From the NCBI GenBank assembly GCA_024225875.1, contig JAAEMD010000064.1, positions 1 through 9,236 on the forward strand: DNA of 9,236 bases, given 5' to 3'. The notes beneath the pieces were generated by a model. The model was not told the origin of the DNA, ran no database searches, and saw nothing but the letters and a program-made list of their open reading frames with translations. This document shows, piece after piece, positions 1 through 5,658 of the stretch; position 1 is the stretch's first letter, and each line of letters begins with the position of its first letter. The translations under genes and the position numbers were made by a program. This DNA comes from a bacterium. Its GTDB lineage: Bacteria > Margulisbacteria > Marinamargulisbacteria > JAAEMD01.

Positions 1-1
1 A

Positions 2-853
2 AAAATCCCTTTTATCTATCTGATATTTGACGTTTATCCGGATACAGCAGCAAATATGGGCTTGATTAAAAAGAACAGCTTTATAGCCAGGATCTGGGAG
101 TATCTTAACAGCTTAACCTTAAATTCAGCTGCTGCAGTAATTGTTATTGGCCGATGTATGAAGAAAAAAATCATTAAAAAAATGAAACATAAAAATACAG
201 AAAAAATAAAGTGTATCCATGTATGGAGCAATGATAAGCTAATAGAATCTTTCTCAGAAGAAGAGAGTCCTTTTATAGAAAGATGGAACCTTTACAATAA
301 ATTTATATTACTTTATTCAGGTAATATGGGACGTTTCCACGATATGGAAACTATTATTGCCGCTGCAAAAGAACTCAGGAATCATCAGGATATCCTTTTC
401 CTTTTCGTTGGCGAAGGACACAAAAAACAATGGTTAATTAATTATTCTAAAAAACATTCTTTAACAAACTGCCAGTTTCACAGCTATGTAAAAAGGGAGG
501 AGCTTGGACCTTTATTAGCAGCCGCAGATGCCGGGCTGGTTTCTTTATGCAGCGGACAGGAAGGCTTATCTGTACCATCAAAAACATTTGGTTTAATGGC
601 TGCCGGATTACCTGTAATAGCAGTTATGAATTCTACTGCAGAGATTGCCTTAATAATAAAAGAAGAGCAAAGCGGTATTGTAACCAGACCAGGAGAAGTT
701 AAGGAATTGACAGAAGCAATTTTGAGTCTCTATAAAGATTCGTTCAAAAGAGAGCAAATGGGTAAAAACAGCTTAAATGCAATACACAAAAAGTATAATC
801 TGCATAAAGCAACTCAATACTACTTAAATATAATTGAAGATTTGCAGTTATAA
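2..853 (+). CDS. Glycosyltransferase, family 4 / WbuB-like, C-terminal part (5' end outside window)
   Basis: Probable retaining sugar transferase of surface-polysaccharide synthesis, acting at the cytoplasmic face of the inner membrane. The frame is open from base 2, so the start lies upstream: 283 residues are visible, against about 400 for full-length relatives. Counting from the first codon, FDVYPD (9-14) and VIGRCM (48-53) are typical of the end of the N-terminal Rossmann domain in WbuB-like enzymes. The C-terminal nucleotide-sugar domain begins near YSGNMGRFHD (105-114) and contains VGEG and the donor-site segment EGLSVPSKTFGLMAAG (187-202). The first ATG in the window, at 56, is internal, because the conserved sequence continues upstream of it. 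The gene faces the asparaginase gene tail to tail, 125 bp away. The family is secure; the acceptor and sugar cannot be read from sequence, and the rest of any polysaccharide cluster would lie to the left. Confidence 0.9.
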   Translation, partial: KIPFIYLIFDVYPDTAANMGLIKKNSFIARIWEYLNSLTLNSAAAVIVIGRCMKKKIIKKMKHKNTEKIKCIHVWSNDKLIESFSEEESPFIERWNLYNKFILLYSGNMGRFHDMETIIAAAKELRNHQDILFLFVGEGHKKQWLINYSKKHSLTNCQFHSYVKREELGPLLAAADAGLVSLCSGQEGLSVPSKTFGLMAAGLPVIAVMNSTAEIALIIKEEQSGIVTRPGEVKELTEAILSLYKDSFKREQMGKNSLNAIHKKYNLHKATQYYLNIIEDLQL

Positions 854-978
854 AGTCAACCTGTAATCTCTATAATTAAATCAAAAAACTGACCGGACTT
901 ATTCTTACTGTCTGTTTAAGGTTAACTTTTGATTAAGAAAATATTTTATCTATCATAACCCTGAAGGAAAAGTATAAA

Positions 979-2046
979 TTAATAAGTATCAAAAACTTTT
1001 TGAATCTGCTCCAGGTTATTTGTCTTTGTCAAAGCTGTCATAATCAGAACTCTTGCTTTTTGAGGGTTTAAAGTATTTGAATAAATAAATTTACTTTTAT
1101 TATCATTATCCGATTCATTTATTACTACCCCACTCCCGCACCTGGAGCTTCTTACAACCACAACACCGTTTTTTTCGGCATCAACAAGTCCCTGCATAGC
1201 TGCTGGATGTATATTACCGTTACCTGTACCAGCAATAACGACTCCTTTACTGCCATTATCTACAAAAGCATCCACAGCCTCACGGCCACAATTAGAATAA
1301 CCATAAACTATATCCACCTTCGGCAGGCTGGATATATCATTTATACTAAACTCACTTTTGTATGTATGCTTTTTTGCCGGCTGCTTATAAAAATAAATAT
1401 CATCTTCTATGATATAACCCATCATACCGTTATTTATTGATTTAAAAGCATTTACCTGCGTAGTATTTGCTTTTGTTGCTTCTCTGGCACTATGTATTTC
1501 ATTATTTAATAAAAGCATAACCCCTTTACCAGAAGCTTTTTTATGAGCAGCTAAAAAAACTGCGTTATAAAAGTTGAGGGGACCGTCTGCACTGATCGAG
1601 GTTGGAGGTCTCATCGAACCAACAAAAACTACAGGTTTGCTGGTATTAATTACTAAATTCAGAAAATAAGCTGTTTCTTCCATAGTATCTGTACCATGCG
1701 TTATAACAATACCGTCAACTTCATTATTATTTACCGCATCATCTACGCTCCTGGCAAGCTGCATCCATATTTCACTGGTCATCGCCTGGCTTCCTACCTG
1801 AACTATCTGCTTTCCTGTTACATCTGCAATTTTTTGAATTTCAGGAACTGAAGAAAGCAGTTCATTAACAGGAAAAACAGCCGGCTTATAACTTGCAGAA
1901 CTGCCTTTTTTTCCCGACCCTGCTATAGTGCCTCCTGTAGCAAAAACCACTATATTTTTTTTGTTTATTTCAGCAAAAACGGAACTATCGGTTATTATTA
2001 AAACGAAATATAAAATAATAATTATGATTTTTTTACAAAAATGCAT
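979..2046 (-). CDS. ansB: Type II (periplasmic) L-asparaginase
   Basis: Hydrolyses L-asparagine to aspartate and ammonia in the periplasm. Residues 1-25 form a Sec signal peptide: basic CKK, an Ile-rich core, and a cleavage site after VFA. The mature part carries the full asparaginase set: TGGTIAG at 37-43 with nucleophile Thr40, Tyr53, Ser86 in GSQ, THGTDT at 116-121 with Thr119 and Asp120, Lys192 in REATKANT, and GTGNGN at 273-278. Length (355) and the ending (NPQKARVL..., IQKVFDTY) fit E. coli AnsB (348). The signal peptide separates it from cytoplasmic AnsA. ATG at 2046 is preceded by ACAGG eight bases upstream, a fair ribosome site. The cysteines that form the disulfide of E. coli AnsB are absent, while Cys253 and Cys303 are present. 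It is divergent from a LysR gene, its likely regulator. Some relatives also use glutamine; specificity is not resolved here. Confidence 0.96.
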   Translation of the reverse strand: MHFCKKIIIIILYFVLIITDSSVFAEINKKNIVVFATGGTIAGSGKKGSSASYKPAVFPVNELLSSVPEIQKIADVTGKQIVQVGSQAMTSEIWMQLARSVDDAVNNNEVDGIVITHGTDTMEETAYFLNLVINTSKPVVFVGSMRPPTSISADGPLNFYNAVFLAAHKKASGKGVMLLLNNEIHSAREATKANTTQVNAFKSINNGMMGYIIEDDIYFYKQPAKKHTYKSEFSINDISSLPKVDIVYGYSNCGREAVDAFVDNGSKGVVIAGTGNGNIHPAAMQGLVDAEKNGVVVVRSSRCGSGVVINESDNDNKSKFIYSNTLNPQKARVLIMTALTKTNNLEQIQKVFDTY

Positions 2047-2100
2047 TATTTAGACCTGTACTTAACTCTTATTATGTATTACATTTATATTTAAAATTTA

Positions 2101-2212
2101 ATATCTGATCTTTTAAAAGTAAAATTATTTAAATTAATATATGTTATTAATATATATAATAGTCTTATCAGAGAATATCAGACTGATATATACCAGTTAC
2201 AGCATCAGATAT
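2101..2212. promoter_or_regulatory. Candidate LysR operator region between ansB and the regulator gene
   Basis: The spacer between the two divergent genes holds a perfect 15-bp dyad, ATATCAGACTGATAT (2175-2189), that contains the T-N11-A pattern of LysR-family sites (T2176, A2188). The half-site TATCAGA occurs twice exactly 10 bp apart (2166-2172 and 2176-2182), placing both on the same helix face. A wider perfect 9-bp inverted pair, ATATCTGAT (2101-2109) and ATCAGATAT (2204-2212), uses the same half-site word. Repeated half-sites on both sides of a central dyad are what a tetrameric LysR protein would bind. The sequence pattern is observed; the binding and the identity of the regulator are inferred. 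Confidence 0.55.
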
Positions 2213-2233
2213 TTTTCAGAAAATACACCCTCT

Positions 2234-2263
2234 TTAACCTGAGAAAATTAACTGTCTTATATT
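2234..2263 (+). promoter_or_regulatory. Weak candidate promoter of the LysR gene
   Basis: TTAACC (2234-2239) and TATATT (2258-2263) are separated by 18 bases and would start transcription about 50 bases before the LysR ATG. The match is 4/6 and 5/6 to the sigma-70 boxes in very AT-rich DNA, so chance is a real alternative. A second pair, TTGAAA (2289-2294) with TATAAA (2313-2318), scores better but would place the start point inside the coding region. Confidence 0.2.
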
Positions 2264-2320
2264 TTTAAAGTTTTAAAAAAAGAATAATTTGAAACAATTA
2301 CCTTAAAATATTTATAAAAT

Positions 2321-3220
2321 ATGAAAGAACTGGATCTAAATTTAATAAAACATTTCAAAGTCCTGTATGAAGAACAGAGTGTAAGTAATGCTGCTGCTAA
2401 AGCTCACATCTCACAATCAACAATGAGCCATATAGTAAATAGACTAAGAAAATATTTTGATGATCCCTTATTTATTCGTTCATCAACTGGTGTAGTACCA
2501 ACAGGTAAAGCTACTTTAATTTTTGAAAAAGTACTCCCCGCTTTCATGGCTTTTACTAATGAAGTAGAAAATATTGATGCTTTCGATCCAGTAAAATCAA
2601 CAAAGACTTTTACAATCGCATTAAATGATTTTATGCAAATGTATATCTTATCCGATTTATTTAATAACTTAAAAAAAGAAGCTCCTGGGGTAACTTTAAA
2701 TATACTGCCACTTAAAAAAGCTCAGCTCTCTGAGCTGTCAAATGGGAACATAGATGTAATAGTTGGAACATTAATAGAACCTGTATACCCGTTTATTGGA
2801 AATAAGTATATTACTGAGGAACTGACGTTCCTGGTTAGAGAAGGTCATCCTGTATTTTCTGAAGATAAAGTAACTCCAAAGCTAATATCTTCATACAAAC
2901 ATTTAATAGTTTCAAAGTCAGAAGGCTGTAGCTGGAATTCAATACATGCTTTACGAGATCTCGGCTATAACCCTGAAACAGGTCTTGAAACACCCGTCTT
3001 CTTAACTGTCCCTTATTTACTAATGAATACTGATCTAGTCTATACTGCCTCCAAAAGAGAAGCTGGTTTTTTTATACCCCGCTTCCCATTAAAAATGGTA
3101 GAATCGCCTTTCAAAATAGCTCAACCTGTCTTTAATATAGTCTGGCATGAACGCACGACATATGATCCTGCAAATATATGGTTCAGACAAATACTGCATA
3201 ATATAGCTCAAAATATTTAA
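2321..3220 (+). CDS. LysR-family transcriptional regulator
   Basis: DNA-binding regulator of 299 residues, the usual LysR length. The N-terminus MKELDLNLIKHF is typical of family starts. The winged helix-turn-helix occupies about residues 5-64, with recognition-helix sequence SVSNAAAKAHISQSTMSHIVNRLR (written in two parts: SVSNAAAKAH at 20-29, ISQSTMSHIVNRLR at 30-43) and the conserved wing DDPLFIRSSTGVVPT (47-61). Residues from about 93 to 295 form the periplasmic-binding-protein-like effector domain. No convincing Shine-Dalgarno sequence precedes the ATG, which is nevertheless fixed by the family start. It is transcribed away from the asparaginase gene across a 274-bp spacer containing a T-N11-A dyad, so it probably controls that gene and itself. 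The effector is unknown; asparagine or aspartate would be a guess. Its stop codon directly abuts the stop codon of the convergent next gene. Confidence 0.94.
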   Translation: MKELDLNLIKHFKVLYEEQSVSNAAAKAHISQSTMSHIVNRLRKYFDDPLFIRSSTGVVPTGKATLIFEKVLPAFMAFTNEVENIDAFDPVKSTKTFTIALNDFMQMYILSDLFNNLKKEAPGVTLNILPLKKAQLSELSNGNIDVIVGTLIEPVYPFIGNKYITEELTFLVREGHPVFSEDKVTPKLISSYKHLIVSKSEGCSWNSIHALRDLGYNPETGLETPVFLTVPYLLMNTDLVYTASKREAGFFIPRFPLKMVESPFKIAQPVFNIVWHERTTYDPANIWFRQILHNIAQNI

Positions 3221-4306
3221 CTACGGTCTATTAATATTATAACCGTGATTAGAAATGCTCTTATTATGTTCAATTTTTGCTACACCTGTTCCGCTGTACG
3301 GTTCAGGAAAAACATCATCTATGTATTTCAGGTTAATTTCCAGGCTGCTCTTACCTGTACGGATACTCTTTTGTGTTAAAATATGGTCTATTTTTGTTTC
3401 ATATGAGTTATAAATTACAGAAAATGGAACTGGCTGCTCGTTACCCTTAAAGCTCCAGTGCCCTTCTCTTGCTTTTTTAGAAGTAGCTGTAAGGTCAAGT
3501 TTTCTATGGCCAATCTTAAGAGTTTGATACTTTATTTTATCAGGCTGGTTTTTATGCCATACCGGATCAAGATGAATTTCATTACCTTCCAGTCTGCCAT
3601 GTACTTCTTCGACATAATTTTCTTTTCCAACTAATATGAAGTCCAGCTCTCCGACTTTAGTATTAGTATTAAAGTCATAAACACTGAAAAAAGATTTAAT
3701 TATTTCATATACAAGCCTGTATTTTTTAATTTCTTTTTCATTTTTGCTGATCAGCAGCTGTGTCTCCAGGCTTTTCTTATTGTCCAGAATTTTAGTTACT
3801 CCAAATGAAAATTTCAGTTCACCTTCCGGAAATTTATTAAATAAGATATTGGAAATCAAAATAGTTTCAATAAGGGTAAAGTATGTGAACCTGTCATTAT
3901 TGATATAAGTACTGTTTAATGGATAACTGTTATCCATATTTAACCTTACAGCAGAGCTGGCATCCAGCATTTGAATATCACTGCTGTAATAATTAAACTC
4001 ATCTTTAACAGGTTCCTGTTTAGATTCATCAAACCTTGCCTCTGACATATCGTCTTCAGGATCATATTCCGGTGCTTTCACATCTTCATACTTTTCATCA
4101 TTTCTAAGTTCCGGGGCTATTTTACTCAACTGTGAACTGCCTTCCGTACTTATCTCAGAAAACAAGTCTTCAATAGACTCATCTAAAGTTTTTACCTTTG
4201 AACTCTTACGCTTTTTCTTTGCGCTTGCCACCCTTTTCACAGGAGCAGCCAGAACCGGTGCAATAAAGTTACGTATTGTTACAGGAGAAATTGAGTTAAT
4301 ATACAT
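3221..4306 (-). CDS. Unrecognised 361-residue protein with basic N-terminus, acidic linker and beta-rich C-terminal domain
   Basis: I do not recognise a family. The reading frame is long and is the only credible one here. Three zones are visible. Residues 1-39 are hydrophobic then strongly basic, with KR at 24-25 and KKKRK at 30-34, and lack a convincing Sec signal core. Residues about 42-103 are acidic, low-complexity and probably disordered. Residues about 120-361 alternate hydrophobic and polar residues as in a beta-rich fold, with only two tryptophans (250 and 284). The protein has no cysteine. No enzyme motif, membrane segment or lipobox is seen. ATG at 4306 has no Shine-Dalgarno sequence; a TATAAT lies six bases upstream (4313-4318), so the mRNA could be leaderless or the start could lie further in. 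It is separated from the upstream kinase by a stem-loop and a palindromic element, so it is probably its own transcription unit. Confidence 0.75.
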   Translation of the reverse strand: MYINSISPVTIRNFIAPVLAAPVKRVASAKKKRKSSKVKTLDESIEDLFSEISTEGSSQLSKIAPELRNDEKYEDVKAPEYDPEDDMSEARFDESKQEPVKDEFNYYSSDIQMLDASSAVRLNMDNSYPLNSTYINNDRFTYFTLIETILISNILFNKFPEGELKFSFGVTKILDNKKSLETQLLISKNEKEIKKYRLVYEIIKSFFSVYDFNTNTKVGELDFILVGKENYVEEVHGRLEGNEIHLDPVWHKNQPDKIKYQTLKIGHRKLDLTATSKKAREGHWSFKGNEQPVPFSVIYNSYETKIDHILTQKSIRTGKSSLEINLKYIDDVFPEPYSGTGVAKIEHNKSISNHGYNINRP

Positions 4307-4375
4307 AACTTAATTATATTTTGAAGATTTATATTTAACCAGATCATTTTTTATCTTACTAATCTTTGCTTTATA

Positions 4376-4492
4376 TATAGCTGGTACAAATTGAACTGTC
4401 CGTTTAAATGTCTGAGTGCTGTGTACTGGCCGTACATAAACGAAGTCATTTGAAAACGTCAGTGTCGGACATTTTATTTTGGAGCAGCTATA
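4376..4492 (+). mobile_element. Copy A of a MITE-like palindromic intergenic element, 117 bp
   Basis: The two ends are inverted repeats: bases 4376-4402 match the reverse complement of 4466-4492 at 22 of 27 positions without gaps, starting TATAGCTG and ending CAGCTATA. The symmetry continues inward with TTTAAATG (4403-4410) facing CATTTGAAA (4447-4455) and a central hairpin TGTAC-TGGCC-GTACA (4422-4436), so a single strand could fold end to end. It encodes nothing. A related copy in opposite orientation lies beyond the kinase gene at 5516-5631. TATA at both ends suits insertion at TA, as for IS630/mariner-related MITEs. Size and termini recall neisserial Correia elements, but homology to them is not shown. 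A REP/BIME-like or mRNA-structure role is an alternative. Confidence 0.72.
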
Positions 4493-4521
4493 ACAGATAG
4501 ATTTATTATGTTATTTTTTAA

Positions 4522-4544
4522 TAAGGCTCCGCAGTACAGCCTTA
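4522..4544 (-). terminator. Stem-loop just after the kinase stop codon
   Basis: A perfect 7-bp stem, TAAGGCT (4522-4528) with AGCCTTA (4538-4544), encloses a 9-base loop and begins nine bases beyond the kinase stop on the minus strand. Placement suits a terminator or mRNA 3'-end stabiliser. The minus-strand sequence after the stem is A-rich rather than T-rich, so it is not a textbook intrinsic terminator. Confidence 0.4.
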
Positions 4545-4552
4545 AATCATTA

Positions 4553-5506
4553 TCATGGATAAATTAGTTCCTGGAGCATTTTTATTGTTTCGTTCCAGTA
4601 TTTGATGCTGCCCCACTCAGGGAAATGGTTTGCAAAACCAGGTTCTTTAGCCTGTAAAGCACACCAGCTTGCAAAATGTATTAAACGCATAGCTCTCAGC
4701 GCAGGAATTAGTTCAAGGCTTTTATGAGGAAAAGCATGAAACACTTCATAACCATCAATAAACCACCTGATTTCATTCTCACACTTTTCAACTTTATCAG
4801 GCAAAAGCATCCACATATCCTGAATAACAGGACCGATACACATATCATCAAAGTCTATAATATAGATTCCTTCATCAGGTCTATGAATAAAATTGCCCAG
4901 ATGTATATCTCCATGTAAAAGTATAAATTCCTGCTCATCAAATAATGGATCAAATTTATTGATAAAGGTCTCAGCTGTTTCGAAGAATTTTTTTTGATAT
5001 TCTGAATAAACTGACTGTGTATCTCTAAGAATTTTAATGTGCTGTACCGTTGCACTTAACGGCCGCCACTTAATTCTATCCGGATCAAGAAAATTGCGGC
5101 TGTGTGCGTGAATACGGCCTGTCAACCGCCCAGTCTGCTGCCACTGTTCTTTATCCATCTCATCAATAGCACGCCCCCCTTTTTTCGGAAAAACAGCGAA
5201 GTTAATGCCATTAAAATTAAATAGTGTTTGATCATCAAACTTCAGTGGAGGAATTACCAGTATATCGGAATAATATAGTTTTTCTAAGAAATCATGTTCT
5301 GTAAGAATCATTTGCTCTGTCCAGCGGTGTGCACGATAAAATTTTACTATTATCCGTTCTCTTGTTTCTTCCAGCTCCAGCTCAAAAACACGATTTATAT
5401 AACTATTTCTTGGCAAAAATAAATTTGTAAGTTCTTTATTAATCCTGTTTTCCACAATATTTAAAACACTATTATGGTTTAAACTTTTCCAAGTATCAGC
5501 ATTCAT
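4553..5506 (-). CDS. srkA: SrkA/YihE-like serine/threonine protein kinase (aminoglycoside-phosphotransferase fold)
   Basis: Cytoplasmic kinase of the SrkA (YihE, RdoA) family, known in E. coli for Cpx-linked stress protection and counteracting stress-induced death. Numbered from ATG 5506 (317 residues): the N-lobe has NRVFEL and VKFYRAHRW (54-62) with ATP-binding Lys55, and Glu70 in LTEH. The catalytic loop is HGDIHLGN (198-205) with Asp200 and Asn205, then IDFDD (217-221) with metal-binding Asp218, and GPVIQDMWMLL. The order and wording match E. coli SrkA closely. The frame is open upstream to a GTG at 5575, but those 23 extra residues lie in a repeated intergenic element, and family proteins begin near MNADTW, so ATG 5506 is preferred. 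No Shine-Dalgarno sequence is evident. It is isolated, without the dsbA partner found beside it in E. coli. Confidence 0.9.
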   Translation of the reverse strand: MNADTWKSLNHNSVLNIVENRINKELTNLFLPRNSYINRVFELELEETRERIIVKFYRAHRWTEQMILTEHDFLEKLYYSDILVIPPLKFDDQTLFNFNGINFAVFPKKGGRAIDEMDKEQWQQTGRLTGRIHAHSRNFLDPDRIKWRPLSATVQHIKILRDTQSVYSEYQKKFFETAETFINKFDPLFDEQEFILLHGDIHLGNFIHRPDEGIYIIDFDDMCIGPVIQDMWMLLPDKVEKCENEIRWFIDGYEVFHAFPHKSLELIPALRAMRLIHFASWCALQAKEPGFANHFPEWGSIKYWNETIKMLQELIYP

Positions 5507-5515
5507 ATTAATCAG

Positions 5516-5631
5516 TATAGCAGTAAAGTTATAAAAATAATTATAAGATAAAACTAACTGCCGGAAAAAATGCACGTTTGTAAAACTACACTCAGAGATT
5601 TAAACCGGCCTTTCAATTTGTACCAGCTATA
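5516..5631 (-). mobile_element. Copy B of the MITE-like element, inverted relative to copy A, 116 bp
   Basis: Read on the minus strand from 5631, the first 20 bases (TATAGCTGGTACAAATTGAA) are identical to 4376-4395 of copy A. Over 47 bases (5585-5631 against 4376-4422) 40 match without gaps. The inner half is more diverged but keeps ACAAACG and CATTT words in order, and the far end again reads GCTATA (plus-strand TATAGC at 5516-5521). The total length, 116 bp, nearly equals that of copy A. It fills most of the gap between recD2 and the kinase, stopping 10 bp before the kinase ATG. It contains a GTG that extends the kinase frame artificially, and TATA-like boxes that may drive the kinase. Confidence 0.68.
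5540..5545 (-). promoter_or_regulatory. Possible -10 box for the kinase gene, inside element copy B
   Basis: A perfect TATAAT on the minus strand would start transcription near 5533, about 27 bases before ATG 5506 and downstream of the alternative GTG at 5575. The -35 position has only TTTTCC at 17 bases. A second box, TATACT (5514-5519), spans the element terminus and lies seven bases before the ATG. Both are weak in such AT-rich DNA. Confidence 0.3.
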
Positions 5632-5658
5632 AAACATGGTTATAATCTTCCAGGTAAA

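Noticed and set aside
34..231. Minus-strand 65-residue hydrophobic open frame over the glycosyltransferase
   Set aside because: Shadow of the conserved glycosyltransferase frame; its hydrophobicity reflects antisense of Lys-rich codons.
870..920. Possible fourth copy of the palindromic element between the glycosyltransferase and ansB (ACTG-CCG words)
   Set aside because: Only short scattered matches to copy A and no TATAGC/GCTATA ends at the right spacing.
852..929. Inverted repeat AAAGTCAACCT (852-862) with AGGTTAACTTT (919-929) in the convergent gap as a bidirectional terminator
   Set aside because: One mismatch and a loop of about 56 bases; no compact GC stem with a T-tract, so not a credible intrinsic terminator.
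2166..2201. TCAGAGA...TACCAG-TA-A words resembling copy B near 5592-5631
   Set aside because: Two short matches with a 6-base spacing difference and no supporting core (AGATTTAAA absent); the LysR-type dyad explains the region better.
4724..5055. Short open frames on both strands inside the kinase gene
   Set aside because: Overlap a strongly conserved kinase reading frame and show no recognisable protein features.
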